From an uncultured Alphaproteobacteria bacterium (GTDB taxonomy: Bacteria; Pseudomonadota; Alphaproteobacteria; RF32; CAG-239): a DNA stretch of 35,937 nt. The stretch covers positions 1-35,937 of the forward strand of contig CALXTR010000014.1 in the NCBI GenBank assembly GCA_944391475.1. The letters are read 5' to 3'. Positions 25,811-35,506 of this stretch are shown here, one piece after another; positions within the stretch are counted from its first letter, which is position 1, and every line of letters starts with the position of its first letter. The notes under the pieces are model-generated. The model did no database searches and was not told where the DNA came from. It was given only the letters and a program-made list of their open reading frames with translations. The translations under genes and the position numbers were made by a program.

Positions 25811-26500
25811 ATGGAGAACAATTCCGCTCATATTCTGGTTGTAGATGATGATAACCGCATCCGTTCATTGCTGCAGCGATTTTTGCGCGACAATGAGTTT
25901 TATGTCAGTGTAGCCAAAGATGCTGCCGACGCACGTGAGCGCCTGAAGGACTATAAATTTGACCTTCTGATTGTTGACATTATGATGCCAGAAGAAAGCG
26001 GATTGGAGTTTTTACAGACTTTTCGCCAAGAGAGTAATGTGCCGGTGATTATGTTAACGGCCATGGGTGAAACTGCAGATCGTATCAGCGGGCTGGAGTG
26101 TGGGGCAGATGACTATTTGCCCAAACCATTTGAACCTAAAGAACTGGTGCTTCGCATTAAGAGCATTTTGCGCCGCGCCCCGCAAACGGACCAAGCCGCA
26201 GTTGACAAGCTTAACTTGGGGCTTTGTTGTTATGATATGAACAAGAAGGAATTGACTAATAAACAAGGCGGAATTATTCATATCACTCCGGTTGAGCAAG
26301 CAATGCTGAGTGTTTTGGGGCAAAAATCGGGTCAAATTTTCAGTCGCGAAAAGCTAGCAGATATTTTGGGAGCCGGACAAAGTCCCCGCTCAATTGATGT
26401 GCAGATAACGCGTCTGCGCAAAAAAATTGAGAAAGATTCTAAAAATCCTCGCTACCTACAAACCGTACGAGGAAAAGGTTACATGCTGTTGCCCGAATAG
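25811..26500 (+). CDS. OmpR-family response regulator
   Basis: A 229-aa transcription regulator. The receiver (about 7-122) has D12-D13, phospho-acceptor D56 (LLIVDIMMPEESG), T83 and K105 (YLPKPF). The winged-helix output domain (about 130-228) includes ITPVEQAMLSVLGQKSGQIF, REKLADIL and the DNA-binding SPRSIDVQITRLRKKIE, and ends with TVRGKGYMLLP. The histidine kinase gene follows after 25 bp, so they form a cognate OmpR/EnvZ-type pair. It lies 14 bp after pgsA, so transcription may be continuous with uvrC-pgsA. Confidence 0.94.
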   Translation: MENNSAHILVVDDDNRIRSLLQRFLRDNEFYVSVAKDAADARERLKDYKFDLLIVDIMMPEESGLEFLQTFRQESNVPVIMLTAMGETADRISGLECGADDYLPKPFEPKELVLRIKSILRRAPQTDQAAVDKLNLGLCCYDMNKKELTNKQGGIIHITPVEQAMLSVLGQKSGQIFSREKLADILGAGQSPRSIDVQITRLRKKIEKDSKNPRYLQTVRGKGYMLLPE

Positions 26501-26525
26501 GGAAGAATATTAAGAGAGGTGTAAA

Positions 26526-27884
26526 ATGCACATAAAGTTTCCCAAAAAAGTTGACAATACCTTGCGCTATTTAAAATTGAAACTCTTGCCCAAGACATTG
26601 TTCTTTCGCACCATGCTGTTGATATTCATTCCTTTAATTGTGGTTCAGGTCGTATCAATCTTTGTGTTTTTTGATAGCAATTGGTGGCGAGTTGGTCGCA
26701 ACTTGTCTAACAACTTGGTCTCCAATATGGATTTTACCATGGAGCTCATTGATCGTCACCCCAAACAGATTGAGGAGATTCGGACACTTTCAGAGCAAAA
26801 TTTTGGCTTAAAAGTAGACTATTATAGCAATACTGAAAAGAAACAAGAAATTACCAAGGCCACACGTGGTAATAAGCTTATAACCGGATTTTTGGAAGAT
26901 ATGCTCAAAGAGCGTTTTCCCGATGCCGCCAGCAGCATTTATCTTTCTCCCAAGTCTAACGATATGGTCATAATTGTTGACCGAGCAACCGGAGCATATA
27001 AATTTACAACCAATGAAAAGAAAATTTTTAGTTCATCTATGTTCTTGTTCATAGGTTGGATGGTCGGAACTTCCATTTTATTGTTTTTGGTAGCGGTGTT
27101 GTTTTTGCGAATTCAGGTTCGCTCCATTGCCGAATTGGCACAAGTTGCCGAAGATTTTGGTAAAGGAATTGATAATAAAAACTTCAAACCTTATGGTTCT
27201 TCTGAGGTCAGAAAAGCCGCCATTGCCTTTATTAAAATGAAAGAGCGTATCCAGCGCCAGATTAGTGAAAGAACGCAAATGTTGGCAGGTGTTTCGCACG
27301 ATTTGCGTACTCCATTGACCCGCATGAAACTCCAAGTTGCTCTCCTTCCGGAAGGAGAAGATCGTCAGGATTTCATTTCTGATATTGATGAAATGGAAAA
27401 AATGCTTGATGGCTATTTGTCTTTTGTTAGTGGTGAAGCTGGCGAAAAATCTTCTTTTGTAGATATGAATGAGATGATTTTGAGTATTATCAACAAATTC
27501 CGTAACAAAAAAGCCCTGATTAAATATGCTACCAATGACCAAGTGAGTGCAATTCAGGGACGCGAACAAGCCCTGAAACGGGCATTGACTAATGTCATTT
27601 CCAATGCTTTCCGCTATGGTAAAACTATTGCGGTTAAGCTTGAAAGCAATAATAACAAGTTAGAAATTTCGGTTGATGACGATGGGCCGGGAATTCCGGC
27701 TGATAAGCGCGAAGATGTGTTCAAAGCTTTTTATCGTCTTGAAGAATCTCGCAACAAGGAAACCGGAGGTGTCGGACTTGGTTTGTCAATTGCCAAAGAT
27801 GTCATTGCATCTCATGGCGGCAAAATTGAGCTTTTAGACAGTGAGCTTGGCGGTTTGAAGGTTCTCATTAGCATCCCGCTCTAA
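26526..27884 (+). CDS. EnvZ-type membrane sensor histidine kinase
   Basis: A 452-aa kinase, partner of the preceding regulator. Layout: transmembrane helix about 28-49, periplasmic sensor of about 120 residues (50-170), second helix about 172-195, HAMP-like linker to about 245, dimerisation and phosphorylation helix with H258 (AGVSHDLRTPLTRMK), and ATPase domain with NVISNAFRYG, SVDDDGPGIP, FYRLEESRN and GGVGLGLSIAKDV. All catalytic boxes are intact. The phospho-motif HDLRTPLTR is the EnvZ/HisKA type. The periplasmic domain matches no sensor family I recognise, so the signal is unknown. The acidic protein gene follows after 15 bp. Confidence 0.94.
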   Translation: MHIKFPKKVDNTLRYLKLKLLPKTLFFRTMLLIFIPLIVVQVVSIFVFFDSNWWRVGRNLSNNLVSNMDFTMELIDRHPKQIEEIRTLSEQNFGLKVDYYSNTEKKQEITKATRGNKLITGFLEDMLKERFPDAASSIYLSPKSNDMVIIVDRATGAYKFTTNEKKIFSSSMFLFIGWMVGTSILLFLVAVLFLRIQVRSIAELAQVAEDFGKGIDNKNFKPYGSSEVRKAAIAFIKMKERIQRQISERTQMLAGVSHDLRTPLTRMKLQVALLPEGEDRQDFISDIDEMEKMLDGYLSFVSGEAGEKSSFVDMNEMILSIINKFRNKKALIKYATNDQVSAIQGREQALKRALTNVISNAFRYGKTIAVKLESNNNKLEISVDDDGPGIPADKREDVFKAFYRLEESRNKETGGVGLGLSIAKDVIASHGGKIELLDSELGGLKVLISIPL

Positions 27885-27899
27885 CAGATTGGATAACAA

Positions 27900-29291
27900 A
27901 TGGTTGATGAACTAGAAGATAAAAAGTCAGAGAATGATTTAGAGGCAGATTTTCCGAGTTTTTTGCGTTCGGATAATCCGGATAATTATGATCATGACAT
28001 CAATCATTTTCTAGAAGATGATGCCTTGTCCAATACTGATGTATCTAGTTCTTCCCCATCTACAACAGGTTGGAATGATGGCTTTGAAGATGCTGAGCAA
28101 GATGAAACAAATTCAGATTGGGATTTGGACTTAGGGGATATAAATACACCAATAGAAAACTTAAACTTAGGTGATGTAGAAACCACCCTGTCTGACTTTG
28201 ACGAAAGTTCTGTTTCTAAAGCCATGGATGATATTGCAGACACAATAGATAATACAGAAATTTCACCAACTGATGCAGTAGAGGTTTTGCCAGATGATAG
28301 CGAAATTGGTGAAGCAGAAATCAGTGCAGCTATGGATGATGAGGATGTACTAGATGATACTGCAAATGCGTCTGATTTGAAAATCCTAAATAATGCAAAT
28401 GACACTTCGGTGCAAGATGAAAAAAAATTTCCCAATCCGGAAGATTATATGTCATTTGACATTCCGCTGGAAGAAATTTCTCGTGATGAGGCGGGTCAAG
28501 AAAAAGAACGTACGGAAATTCCGGAATCTGAGTTTATTGTAGAAGATTCTCAAGTTGCACTGCACGATTTGCCTAAAGAAACATCTGTTGAGAATGTTGA
28601 CGAACCCTATGTTGAGGTTTTGCCGGGTAATCAGAACATGAACCCTGATGAATATATGTCTTATGATATTCCCGAAGAAATCTCTCGTCCAAGTAACACT
28701 TTGCCAGAAGAAAATGTGGTTGCAGAAGAACAATCTGTTAATGCAGAGGCCGAGCCCTTAACTAGTTCTGAAGTTGAGGCTGACATACAAGAAGTTGAGC
28801 CCGAGCCCTTAACTAGTTCTGAAGTTGAGGCTGACATACAAGAAGTTGAAGATGAAAAACCAGTGCAGACAGATAATTTATCCAACGATGAAACTTCTGC
28901 TGATACCGATTCGTCTCAAGTCAGCGCCCCAACTCCAAGTCGGGTGGAGCAGGCCGAAAAAGCAACTTTGCAAATGTTTAAATGGTATTCAGGTAGAATA
29001 AATGATAATTACTATCGTTTCTCTGCGGAAATGCCATCAGAAGAGTTTGTGGGTAGTGCAGAACAAAATAGTATCTATGTCCACGTCGGTACTTCTGCAT
29101 ATGGTTGGAATGTAGCGTTTGACAACGGAGTGACTATGAATTTAGCCGATGTGCGCGAATTTCAATTAAGAAACGGACATCTACCATCATCAAACGGCGT
29201 CATTACTTATGGGCAAACTGGGCTTAGATTTAGCCAAGTTGAACGTATTGTAGTCGGCTCAATTCCAGAATATTATCACTACGGAGTTTAA
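27900..29291 (+). CDS. Large acidic repeat-bearing protein of unknown function
   Basis: Not recognised. The first 340 of 463 residues are extremely rich in Asp, Glu and Ser and probably disordered. Two short motifs recur: NPEDYMSFDIP-LEEISR (179-195) and NPDEYMSYDIP-EEISR (248-263); and a 17-residue unit with EPLTSSEVEADIQEVE is tandemly doubled (285-317). The last 110 residues (about 352-463) look like a compact beta-rich domain (MFKWYSGRINDNYYRF, SIYVHVGTSAYGW, GVITYGQTGLRF, ending EYYHYGV). There is no signal peptide or membrane helix, so it is presumably cytoplasmic. It follows the kinase by 15 bp and ends at a terminator, so it looks like the last gene of the two-component operon. Confidence 0.8.
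   Translation: MVDELEDKKSENDLEADFPSFLRSDNPDNYDHDINHFLEDDALSNTDVSSSSPSTTGWNDGFEDAEQDETNSDWDLDLGDINTPIENLNLGDVETTLSDFDESSVSKAMDDIADTIDNTEISPTDAVEVLPDDSEIGEAEISAAMDDEDVLDDTANASDLKILNNANDTSVQDEKKFPNPEDYMSFDIPLEEISRDEAGQEKERTEIPESEFIVEDSQVALHDLPKETSVENVDEPYVEVLPGNQNMNPDEYMSYDIPEEISRPSNTLPEENVVAEEQSVNAEAEPLTSSEVEADIQEVEPEPLTSSEVEADIQEVEDEKPVQTDNLSNDETSADTDSSQVSAPTPSRVEQAEKATLQMFKWYSGRINDNYYRFSAEMPSEEFVGSAEQNSIYVHVGTSAYGWNVAFDNGVTMNLADVREFQLRNGHLPSSNGVITYGQTGLRFSQVERIVVGSIPEYYHYGV
28750..28849 (+). repeat. Tandem 51-bp duplication inside the acidic-protein gene
   Basis: Bases 28750-28798 and 28801-28849 are identical over 49 positions with a 51-bp period. This encodes two copies of a 17-residue unit and keeps the frame. 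Near-perfect identity at the DNA level points to a recent duplication or ongoing repeat-number change. Confidence 0.95.
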
Positions 29292-29323
29292 CCAAGCCAA
29301 GCGGTCTCAAAAATTATAGTCAT

Positions 29324-29354
29324 AAAAAACGCCCTAAAAAGTTGGGCGTTTTTT
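29324..29354. terminator. Bidirectional terminator between acidic protein and lipoprotein genes
   Basis: An 11-bp perfect stem (29324-29334 with 29344-29354, AAAAAACGCCC/GGGCGTTTTTT) with a 9-base loop. A runs on one side and T runs on the other make it work in both directions, serving the two convergent genes. Confidence 0.88.
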
Positions 29355-29380
29355 ATTGGAACTTAGTTAAATAATACTAC

Positions 29381-30502
29381 TTATTTTTGTTTGTTGGCTT
29401 TTTTGAGTTCTTCAGCCAATTTATTGCCGCTGGTCACACTATAAGAAGTTGGTGCAATTTGCATGGGCTGTTCAGGACGTGGCGCCGAACTATTTGCAGT
29501 ATCATTGGTTGTGGTATCATTATTAGCGTTATTGTCAGCCGCTTGCGCAGTTGTAGTCCCGGATATGGGTTGTTCCATCTGCGGTTCCGGCTCTGGCTGT
29601 GGTAGTGGAGCAGCCGCTTTTTGCGGAGCTAAAGGAAAAATCTGTACCCCATTTTGCGCCAATGGATCATCGTTTGTCTGATTTAAGGTTGATGACACAG
29701 GTTGACGTTTGCGTGCGGAGGCTTGTTTTGCATTATCTTTAGGAGCATACTTCTGCGGGTCTGCAAGTACTGGCGATAACTTTTGAGAATATTGAGGCAA
29801 CCGCAACAGCATATAGCCTGTTCCCCCGCCATATGCAGGTCCTGATACACCGATAGAGTAATATCCACCAATAAAACCAAAGTCCAAATCAATATAATCG
29901 ATTGCCAACACGGTTCTAACCGTAGAATATCCAATCGTGGTCATTTTGCAGCGATATCCAATGTCTTCTAACATAATGTGGTTAACATTTCTTGCAAAGA
30001 CAACAGATTTTGCCGGTGTACATTCAGGGGACTGACCGTTGTAAGTCACATTATAGTTCAGTACGAGATTAATTTGTTGGTTTTTGCTGCCAATAATCAC
30101 ATCGGTAATATTTACGGCATCAATATACATATGCGCAGGTGTAATACCGACTTTTAATGGCATCGTGAGGTAATTTTCCGTACAAGTGCGAGAAGAAGAA
30201 TTTGCCTCACAAACCAATGCAGTTTTATGATTATTGTTTTCAAACAAATGAACCAAGCTATTGTATATGTATTCACGCGTCATCGAAAGATTGGCAGGAG
30301 CACATTGTCTGCTGCGGCATACTACAATAGATTTTGGATTGCGCAAAGGCGTATTAGAGACGTCTCTGGCTTGATGTCTATTAAACTCGTTTTCAAAAGC
30401 TTCTCCGCTCATAACCTGTTTTACGGTATAAAATCCCCCGCAGCCTCCAAGCAAGAGCAACATCGAGGTTAAGACAAGCTGTTTACTGGTTTTTTTCCAC
30501 AC
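29381..30502 (-). CDS. Predicted lipoprotein of unknown function
   Basis: Not recognised as a family. The N-terminus KKTSKQLVLTSMLLLLGGC is a lipoprotein signal with lipobox LGGC; C21 would be lipidated. Residues about 25-240 look folded, with several cysteines that may form disulfides (VVCRSRQCAP, LVCEANSSSRTC, ECTPAKS, YRCKM). The last 110 residues are a Pro/Gln/Asn/Thr-rich, probably disordered tail ending in KLAEELKKANKQK. I prefer GTG 30502, about 9 bases after AAAAGG; a TTG at 30511 is the other option and adds three residues. It diverges from the nuclease gene and ends at the shared terminator. Confidence 0.75.
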   Translation of the reverse strand: MWKKTSKQLVLTSMLLLLGGCGGFYTVKQVMSGEAFENEFNRHQARDVSNTPLRNPKSIVVCRSRQCAPANLSMTREYIYNSLVHLFENNNHKTALVCEANSSSRTCTENYLTMPLKVGITPAHMYIDAVNITDVIIGSKNQQINLVLNYNVTYNGQSPECTPAKSVVFARNVNHIMLEDIGYRCKMTTIGYSTVRTVLAIDYIDLDFGFIGGYYSIGVSGPAYGGGTGYMLLRLPQYSQKLSPVLADPQKYAPKDNAKQASARKRQPVSSTLNQTNDDPLAQNGVQIFPLAPQKAAAPLPQPEPEPQMEQPISGTTTAQAADNNANNDTTTNDTANSSAPRPEQPMQIAPTSYSVTSGNKLAEELKKANKQK

Positions 30503-30621
30503 TTTTAGCAACCTTTTTAAATAAATCCTGCGCTTATATTAAGTCAAAGAATTGCAAACAACAAACAAATTTGTTAGGTTATTAAACACAAATTTAAGAT
30601 TAATGAGTAAAGGAATGCAAA

Positions 30622-31095
30622 TTGGCAATAATTTTGAACCTATTGGGACTATATATAGGAGCAGCGCAAGCTACACTAGGAGTTAAGGTAGTAGATGGGG
30701 ACAGCATATTTTTAGGGCAAACCGAAATTCGGCTAGAAGGAATAGATGCTCCCGAATATCATCAAAACTGCTACAATGAGGCAAACAAAGCTTATCCGTG
30801 CGGCAAATTGGCCTATGAAGCGCTAAAAAATTTAATCGGCACTAAAGCGGTTCGTTGTCGAAAAATAGCCAAAGACAAATATCATCGAGAAGTTTCAGAG
30901 TGTTGGGTCGGAGATATAAATATAAACGAGTGGATGGTAAAAAATGGTTGGGCAGTAGCCTATACGCGATATACCAAAGCCTATGAGCAAGCCCAATCTG
31001 AGGCCAAATCTGCCCGTAGAGGTATCTGGCAAGGCCGATTCTTAAAGCCGGAATATTACCGGATATTGCAAAAAGAAGCCACAAAACAGCATTAA
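30622..31095 (+). CDS. Exported staphylococcal-nuclease-like (thermonuclease) protein
   Basis: A 157-aa SNase-fold protein, probably secreted: a hydrophobic N-terminus ending AAQA precedes the domain. Residues matching the SNase active site are R37, D42 and E45 (EIRLEGIDAPE) and R89 (KDKYHREVSE); the calcium-site VDGDS (24-28) is also present. Four cysteines in the folded region (C50, C60, C79, C94) could stabilise it outside the cell. The start is TTG, supported by AAAGGAA 8 bases upstream; the nearby ATG at 30615 is out of frame. It is divergent from the lipoprotein gene. Such proteins degrade DNA and RNA; the physiological role is unknown. Confidence 0.85.
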   Translation: MAIILNLLGLYIGAAQATLGVKVVDGDSIFLGQTEIRLEGIDAPEYHQNCYNEANKAYPCGKLAYEALKNLIGTKAVRCRKIAKDKYHREVSECWVGDININEWMVKNGWAVAYTRYTKAYEQAQSEAKSARRGIWQGRFLKPEYYRILQKEATKQH

Positions 31096-31119
31096 GTTAA
31101 AAAAAAGATTAGATTTATG

Positions 31120-31147
31120 TTGACACCAGAAAAAAGTTCTGTATATT
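31120..31147 (+). promoter_or_regulatory. Predicted promoter of rplU-rpmA
   Basis: Perfect TTGACA (31120-31125) and TATATT (31142-31147) with 16 bp between, 43 bp before the rplU start. It is among the best consensus matches in the window, as expected for ribosomal protein genes. Confidence 0.7.
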
Positions 31148-31190
31148 GCAATCAACGATTTATGTTTAAAGTAATTTAAGGTGAAGAAAA

Positions 31191-31493
31191 ATGTACGCAG
31201 TAATTAAAACAGGCGGAAAACAATATAAAGTCGCATCTGGCGATGTTCTTAAGATTGAAAAAATTGCCGGCGAAGCTGGTCAAGAAGTTGTTTTCAATGA
31301 AGTGTTGGCTATTGATGAAACTATTGGAACTCCATTTGTAGCCGGTGCTAGTGTAAAAGCAACCGTAATCAAACAAGCTCGTGATGCAAAAATCATTGTT
31401 TTCAAAAAGAAAAGAAGACAAAACTATCGTCGTAAAAACGGCCACAGACAGAGCATTACTTTGGTTAAAATTACCGATATTTGTGGCAAATAA
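31191..31493 (+). CDS. rplU: 50S ribosomal protein L21
   Basis: A 100-aa L21, full length, beginning [20 protein letters not shown] and carrying the basic [17 protein letters not shown] segment that contacts 23S rRNA, ending in TLVKITDI. It lacks the long C-terminal extension seen in many other alphaproteobacterial L21 proteins. AAGGTGA precedes the ATG. rpmA follows after 22 bp in the universally conserved rplU-rpmA pair. Confidence 0.98.
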   Translation: MYAVIKTGGKQYKVASGDVLKIEKIAGEAGQEVVFNEVLAIDETIGTPFVAGASVKATVIKQARDAKIIVFKKKRRQNYRRKNGHRQSITLVKITDICGK

Positions 31494-31515
31494 GTAGTTA
31501 AGGGAGAGTATAAAG

Positions 31516-31770
31516 ATGGCACATAAGAAGTCAGGTGGTAGTTCCAATAACGGACGCGATTCCGAAGGTCGTCGTTTAGGTATTAAGAAGTTTGGCGGCG
31601 AAAGCGTAATTGCAGGAAACATTATCGTTCGTCAAAGAGGCACCCAATACCATCCGGGCAACAATGTCGGCATGGGCAAAGATCACACCATTTTTGCTAA
31701 GACTGCCGGAAAAGTTGAGTTTGTCAAGAAAGCTGGCGACAAAACTTTTGTATCGGTTGTCACCGAATAA
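31516..31770 (+). CDS. rpmA: 50S ribosomal protein L27
   Basis: An 84-aa L27 with the N-terminal [18 protein letters not shown] that reaches the peptidyl-transferase centre, so no Firmicutes-type cleavable leader. The body has [11 protein letters not shown] and [17 protein letters not shown], all typical. AGGGAGAG lies 8 bases before the ATG. It is second in the rplU-rpmA operon, followed by a hairpin that may end or attenuate the transcript before obgE. Confidence 0.98.
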   Translation: MAHKKSGGSSNNGRDSEGRRLGIKKFGGESVIAGNIIVRQRGTQYHPGNNVGMGKDHTIFAKTAGKVEFVKKAGDKTFVSVVTE

Positions 31771-31793
31771 GGTATTACCAAGTTTACGGTGGA

Positions 31794-31816
31794 GGGGGTG
31801 TGCAAACATCCCCTTT
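31794..31816 (+). terminator. Possible terminator after rpmA
   Basis: An 8-bp G-rich stem (GGGGGTGT/ACATCCCC with one G-U pair) closed by a GCAA tetraloop, followed by TTTACTTTT; a second small hairpin (TTTACT/AGTAAA) overlaps the T tract. Probably reduces read-through into obgE. Confidence 0.5.
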
Positions 31817-31856
31817 ACTTTTAAGTAAAATTGCTTAAATTAGAAATATAATTTAA

Positions 31857-32939
<1,083 letters not shown>

Positions 32940-32965
32940 TTGAAGAAGAAAAAGGAGATATTTTC

Positions 32966-33346
32966 GTGAGTAAAACAGTTAGCAAAAAACAAGTTTCGGA
33001 AAATATTTGTGTTGACGAACAAATTTTGCATATTGTGATGGATGCGCTAGAAGATAATAAGGCCGAAGATATTGTTTGCATTGATTTGCAAGGCAAGACT
33101 TCTATTGCCAGCTATATGGTTATTGCCAGTGGTACATCTCAACGTCATGTGGCATCGACAGCTGAGCGCGTACAAGAAAAATTAAAAGCAGCCGGCTTTA
33201 TCTCCACAGTTGAAGGCGAGGAGAAAGCAGATTGGGTTTTGATAGATGCTTTTGATGTCATTGTACATATTTTCCGTCCGGAAGTTCGCGAATTTTATAA
33301 TCTTGAAAAGATGTGGAGTTCGGTCGCTGAAATCCGCAAAAAATAA
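32966..33346 (+). CDS. rsfS: Ribosomal silencing factor RsfS
   Basis: RsfS binds L14 and blocks subunit joining when nutrients are scarce. The 126-aa protein has the family's VMDALEDNKAEDIVCIDL, YMVIASGTSQRHV, GEEKADWVLIDAFDVIVHIF and REFYNLEKMW. I start at GTG 32966 because AAGGAGA lies about 10 bases upstream; a longer in-frame ATG at 32921 would overlap obgE and adds residues absent from the family. rlmH follows after 11 bp. Confidence 0.96.
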   Translation: MSKTVSKKQVSENICVDEQILHIVMDALEDNKAEDIVCIDLQGKTSIASYMVIASGTSQRHVASTAERVQEKLKAAGFISTVEGEEKADWVLIDAFDVIVHIFRPEVREFYNLEKMWSSVAEIRKK

Positions 33347-33357
33347 CTGAGGATGCA

Positions 33358-33798
33358 ATGCGCGTTAGTATTATTGCGATTGGCAAATGCAAAAAAAATT
33401 CCCCCGAGGCAGCAATAATTGCTGAATATGTAAAGCGCTCAAGCTGGAATATCCAGATTAAAGAAATGGATAATGCCACTCAGGAAGCAGAGGCTGAATT
33501 TTTGCAGAAATCCATTCCACATGGTGCAAAAGTTGTGGTTTTAGATGAAAGAGGTGAGAACCTAAAAAGTTTAGAGCTTGCGGCTAAGGTTGAAAAATGG
33601 ATGGGGGAAGGAAGTTCAGAAATTTGTTTTTTAATTGGTGGTGCGGATGGTCACTTGCAGTCCACTCGCGATAAGGCCGATTTGTTGTTGTCGTTTGGAA
33701 AACTGACCTTGCCGCATATGCTGATGAGAGCAGTTTTAAGTGAGCAGATATATCGGATGCAAACTATTATAAATCATCACCCGTATCATCGCGAATAA
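33358..33798 (+). CDS. rlmH: RlmH, 23S rRNA pseudouridine-1915 N3-methyltransferase
   Basis: A 146-aa SPOUT-class methyltransferase acting on pseudouridine 1915 of 23S rRNA in the assembled ribosome. It shows MRVSIIAIGK at the start, the VVVLDERGENLKS stretch, the SAM-binding knot ICFLIGGADGH, LSFGKLTLPHMLMRAVLSEQIYR and the C-terminal HHPYHRE. Length is slightly below the usual 155. TGAGGA precedes the ATG. It closes the rsfS-rlmH pair and is followed by a strong bidirectional terminator. Confidence 0.96.
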   Translation: MRVSIIAIGKCKKNSPEAAIIAEYVKRSSWNIQIKEMDNATQEAEAEFLQKSIPHGAKVVVLDERGENLKSLELAAKVEKWMGEGSSEICFLIGGADGHLQSTRDKADLLLSFGKLTLPHMLMRAVLSEQIYRMQTIINHHPYHRE

Positions 33799-33811
33799 GC
33801 TCTGAAGATAT

Positions 33812-33845
33812 AAAAAAACTCCCGTATAATACGGGAGTTTTTTTT
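33812..33845. terminator. Bidirectional terminator between rlmH and the M23 gene
   Basis: A stem of about 15 bp (33812-33826 with 33830-33844, core ACTCCCGTA/TACGGGAGT extended by A/T pairs) with a 3-base loop and an eight-T tract. A/T tracts on both sides let it act for both convergent genes. Confidence 0.9.
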
Positions 33846-33858
33846 GATTAATGTTTGA

Positions 33859-35316
33859 CTATTTTTTAGCCAATTTTTTTGATTCTGATTCGGCAAACAT
33901 GGTGCTATAAGATTTTTTGATTTCAGCCACCATGGTTTTGAACTTTTTAAGGTTCTGTCCTGCCAAATTATTACCAGTAGCAGCTTTAATGGTAAGCGGG
34001 TTAACGCGTTTACCGTTTTTGATAACTTCGTAGTGCAGATGCGGTCCGGTAGAGCGTCCGGTGCTCCCCACATAACCAATCAACTGCCCTTGTTTTACCC
34101 GAACACCTGGACGAATACCTCTGGCATAACCATTCAAATGCCCATATGCGGTTGAGAACTCGGAATTGTGGCGGATTTTGATGTATTTTCCATAACCACC
34201 ATTATATTTTGCGGCCACAATTACCCCATCACCGCCGGCATAAACTGCCGAACCTTTAGGGGCAGCATAATCAATACCCCAGTGGATACGAATATCTTTA
34301 TGAATAGGATGGCGTCTTTTACCAAAAGGAGAAGATATGCGAGCTTGCTGATAAGCCATAGGCTTTTTGTGCAAGAACTTCTTCATAGCCTGACCTTTTT
34401 CATTGTAATAATCAACATTACCGTTTTTATCAGCGAAACGATATAGCGAAATTTTCTCGTTACGCAACTTGAGTGCGGCATAGAGAATATTACCGGTTTT
34501 AACGACTTTTCCGTTTGGAGCGATTCGATTTTCATAAATAATTTCGAACTTATCACCTTTGTGCAAATCGCGTCTAAAATCGACCGAATAAGAAAAGATT
34601 TTAATAAAATCGGCAACGAGTCGGTGAGGAACGCCTTGTTTAGACATTGAACCGGACAGAGACCCGGAAATCACCCCGCGTGCACTATTAATTTCATCAG
34701 TGAGCTCATCACGTTGAGTCGTTACGATATATTCTTGTTTATCATTTTTAGTTAAGATATGGCGGATACCGGAGTTTGGTTCAATGAGCATACTCTCCAC
34801 AGAAAGTACGGTTTCTGACTGTACATTAATTTTGGTGCGGAGTTTAATTTTTTGCCCCACTTTCAACAAAGTAGGATTATAAACTTGTTTAACGGTTTGA
34901 TAAATATCATGAGCTTCTTTATATGTTAATCCCAAATCCGTAAACAAAGAAATGAAGGTATCACCTTTTTTAACGGTAATTTCTTTATCAACGATTTTTT
35001 CAGAAGAACCATAATTGACGAGTTCGAACAAAGCTTTGATATTATCAAGCGAATCCTGCACATAATCTCCAGAAGAATCGTCGAGAGTTTCGGTAATTCC
35101 GGCCTCAAGCTCCGACATCGGGATTTGATCATAAGGATTAACCGATGCGTTAACACTATTATTTCTGGTTAAAGAAAGCATAAAAGCGAAAGTAACGGCA
35201 AAAGTATAGACCAGAGGAATAATTTTATGCTTATTTTTCAGTTTTAAGTTTGCATCAAAATTTTTCACCAGCAAACGCATTACTTTGAAGTTAAGTTTTT
35301 TAGCTAACCAATTCAT
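33859..35316 (-). CDS. M23-family murein endopeptidase with LysM-like domain
   Basis: A 485-aa membrane-anchored cell-wall hydrolase. One transmembrane helix (about 32-50) after a basic cytoplasmic stretch; a LysM/OapA-like segment (about 112-162, ITVKKGDTFISLF ... VGQKIKL); a linker domain; and the LytM/M23 catalytic domain (about 325-440) with H345 and D349 (HWGIDYAAP) and H393 and H428 (AYGHL, GPHLHYEV), the full zinc set. It should therefore be an active D,D-endopeptidase rather than an EnvC-like activator. The layout is like MepM/YebA. Start ATG 35316 has no strong ribosome site; MRLLVK at residue 13 is an alternative. Confidence 0.92.
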   Translation of the reverse strand: MNWLAKKLNFKVMRLLVKNFDANLKLKNKHKIIPLVYTFAVTFAFMLSLTRNNSVNASVNPYDQIPMSELEAGITETLDDSSGDYVQDSLDNIKALFELVNYGSSEKIVDKEITVKKGDTFISLFTDLGLTYKEAHDIYQTVKQVYNPTLLKVGQKIKLRTKINVQSETVLSVESMLIEPNSGIRHILTKNDKQEYIVTTQRDELTDEINSARGVISGSLSGSMSKQGVPHRLVADFIKIFSYSVDFRRDLHKGDKFEIIYENRIAPNGKVVKTGNILYAALKLRNEKISLYRFADKNGNVDYYNEKGQAMKKFLHKKPMAYQQARISSPFGKRRHPIHKDIRIHWGIDYAAPKGSAVYAGGDGVIVAAKYNGGYGKYIKIRHNSEFSTAYGHLNGYARGIRPGVRVKQGQLIGYVGSTGRSTGPHLHYEVIKNGKRVNPLTIKAATGNNLAGQNLKKFKTMVAEIKKSYSTMFAESESKKLAKK

Positions 35317-35463
35317 TGATATAATCTTTTATCTGTTAACGCAAATCTCAAAAAATAGTAACTTTCTTTATTATAAAATACAAACAAAAGAAAAGTACGA
35401 GTGTATAAAAAGGATTGTATCCACATAAAATTAATTTTTTTCTAAAAAAATGCAAAAAAGTTC

Positions 35464-35492
35464 TTGCCAAGTTAAAAATTTTTAGTTATAAG
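35464..35492 (+). promoter_or_regulatory. Predicted promoter of tRNA-Asp
   Basis: TTGCCA (35464-35469) and TATAAG (35487-35492) separated by 17 bp, 14 bp before the tRNA 5' end, as for the tRNA-Glu promoter. Confidence 0.62.
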
Positions 35493-35506
35493 GTATCTCG
35501 TTAAAT

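Noticed and set aside
25597..25831. Alternative frames over the pgsA basic tail, and a possible frameshift joining the tail from another gene
   Set aside because: The tail is in the same frame as the intact PgsA core without any stop or gap, and the overlapping frames are by-products of the repetitive Lys/Ala codons.
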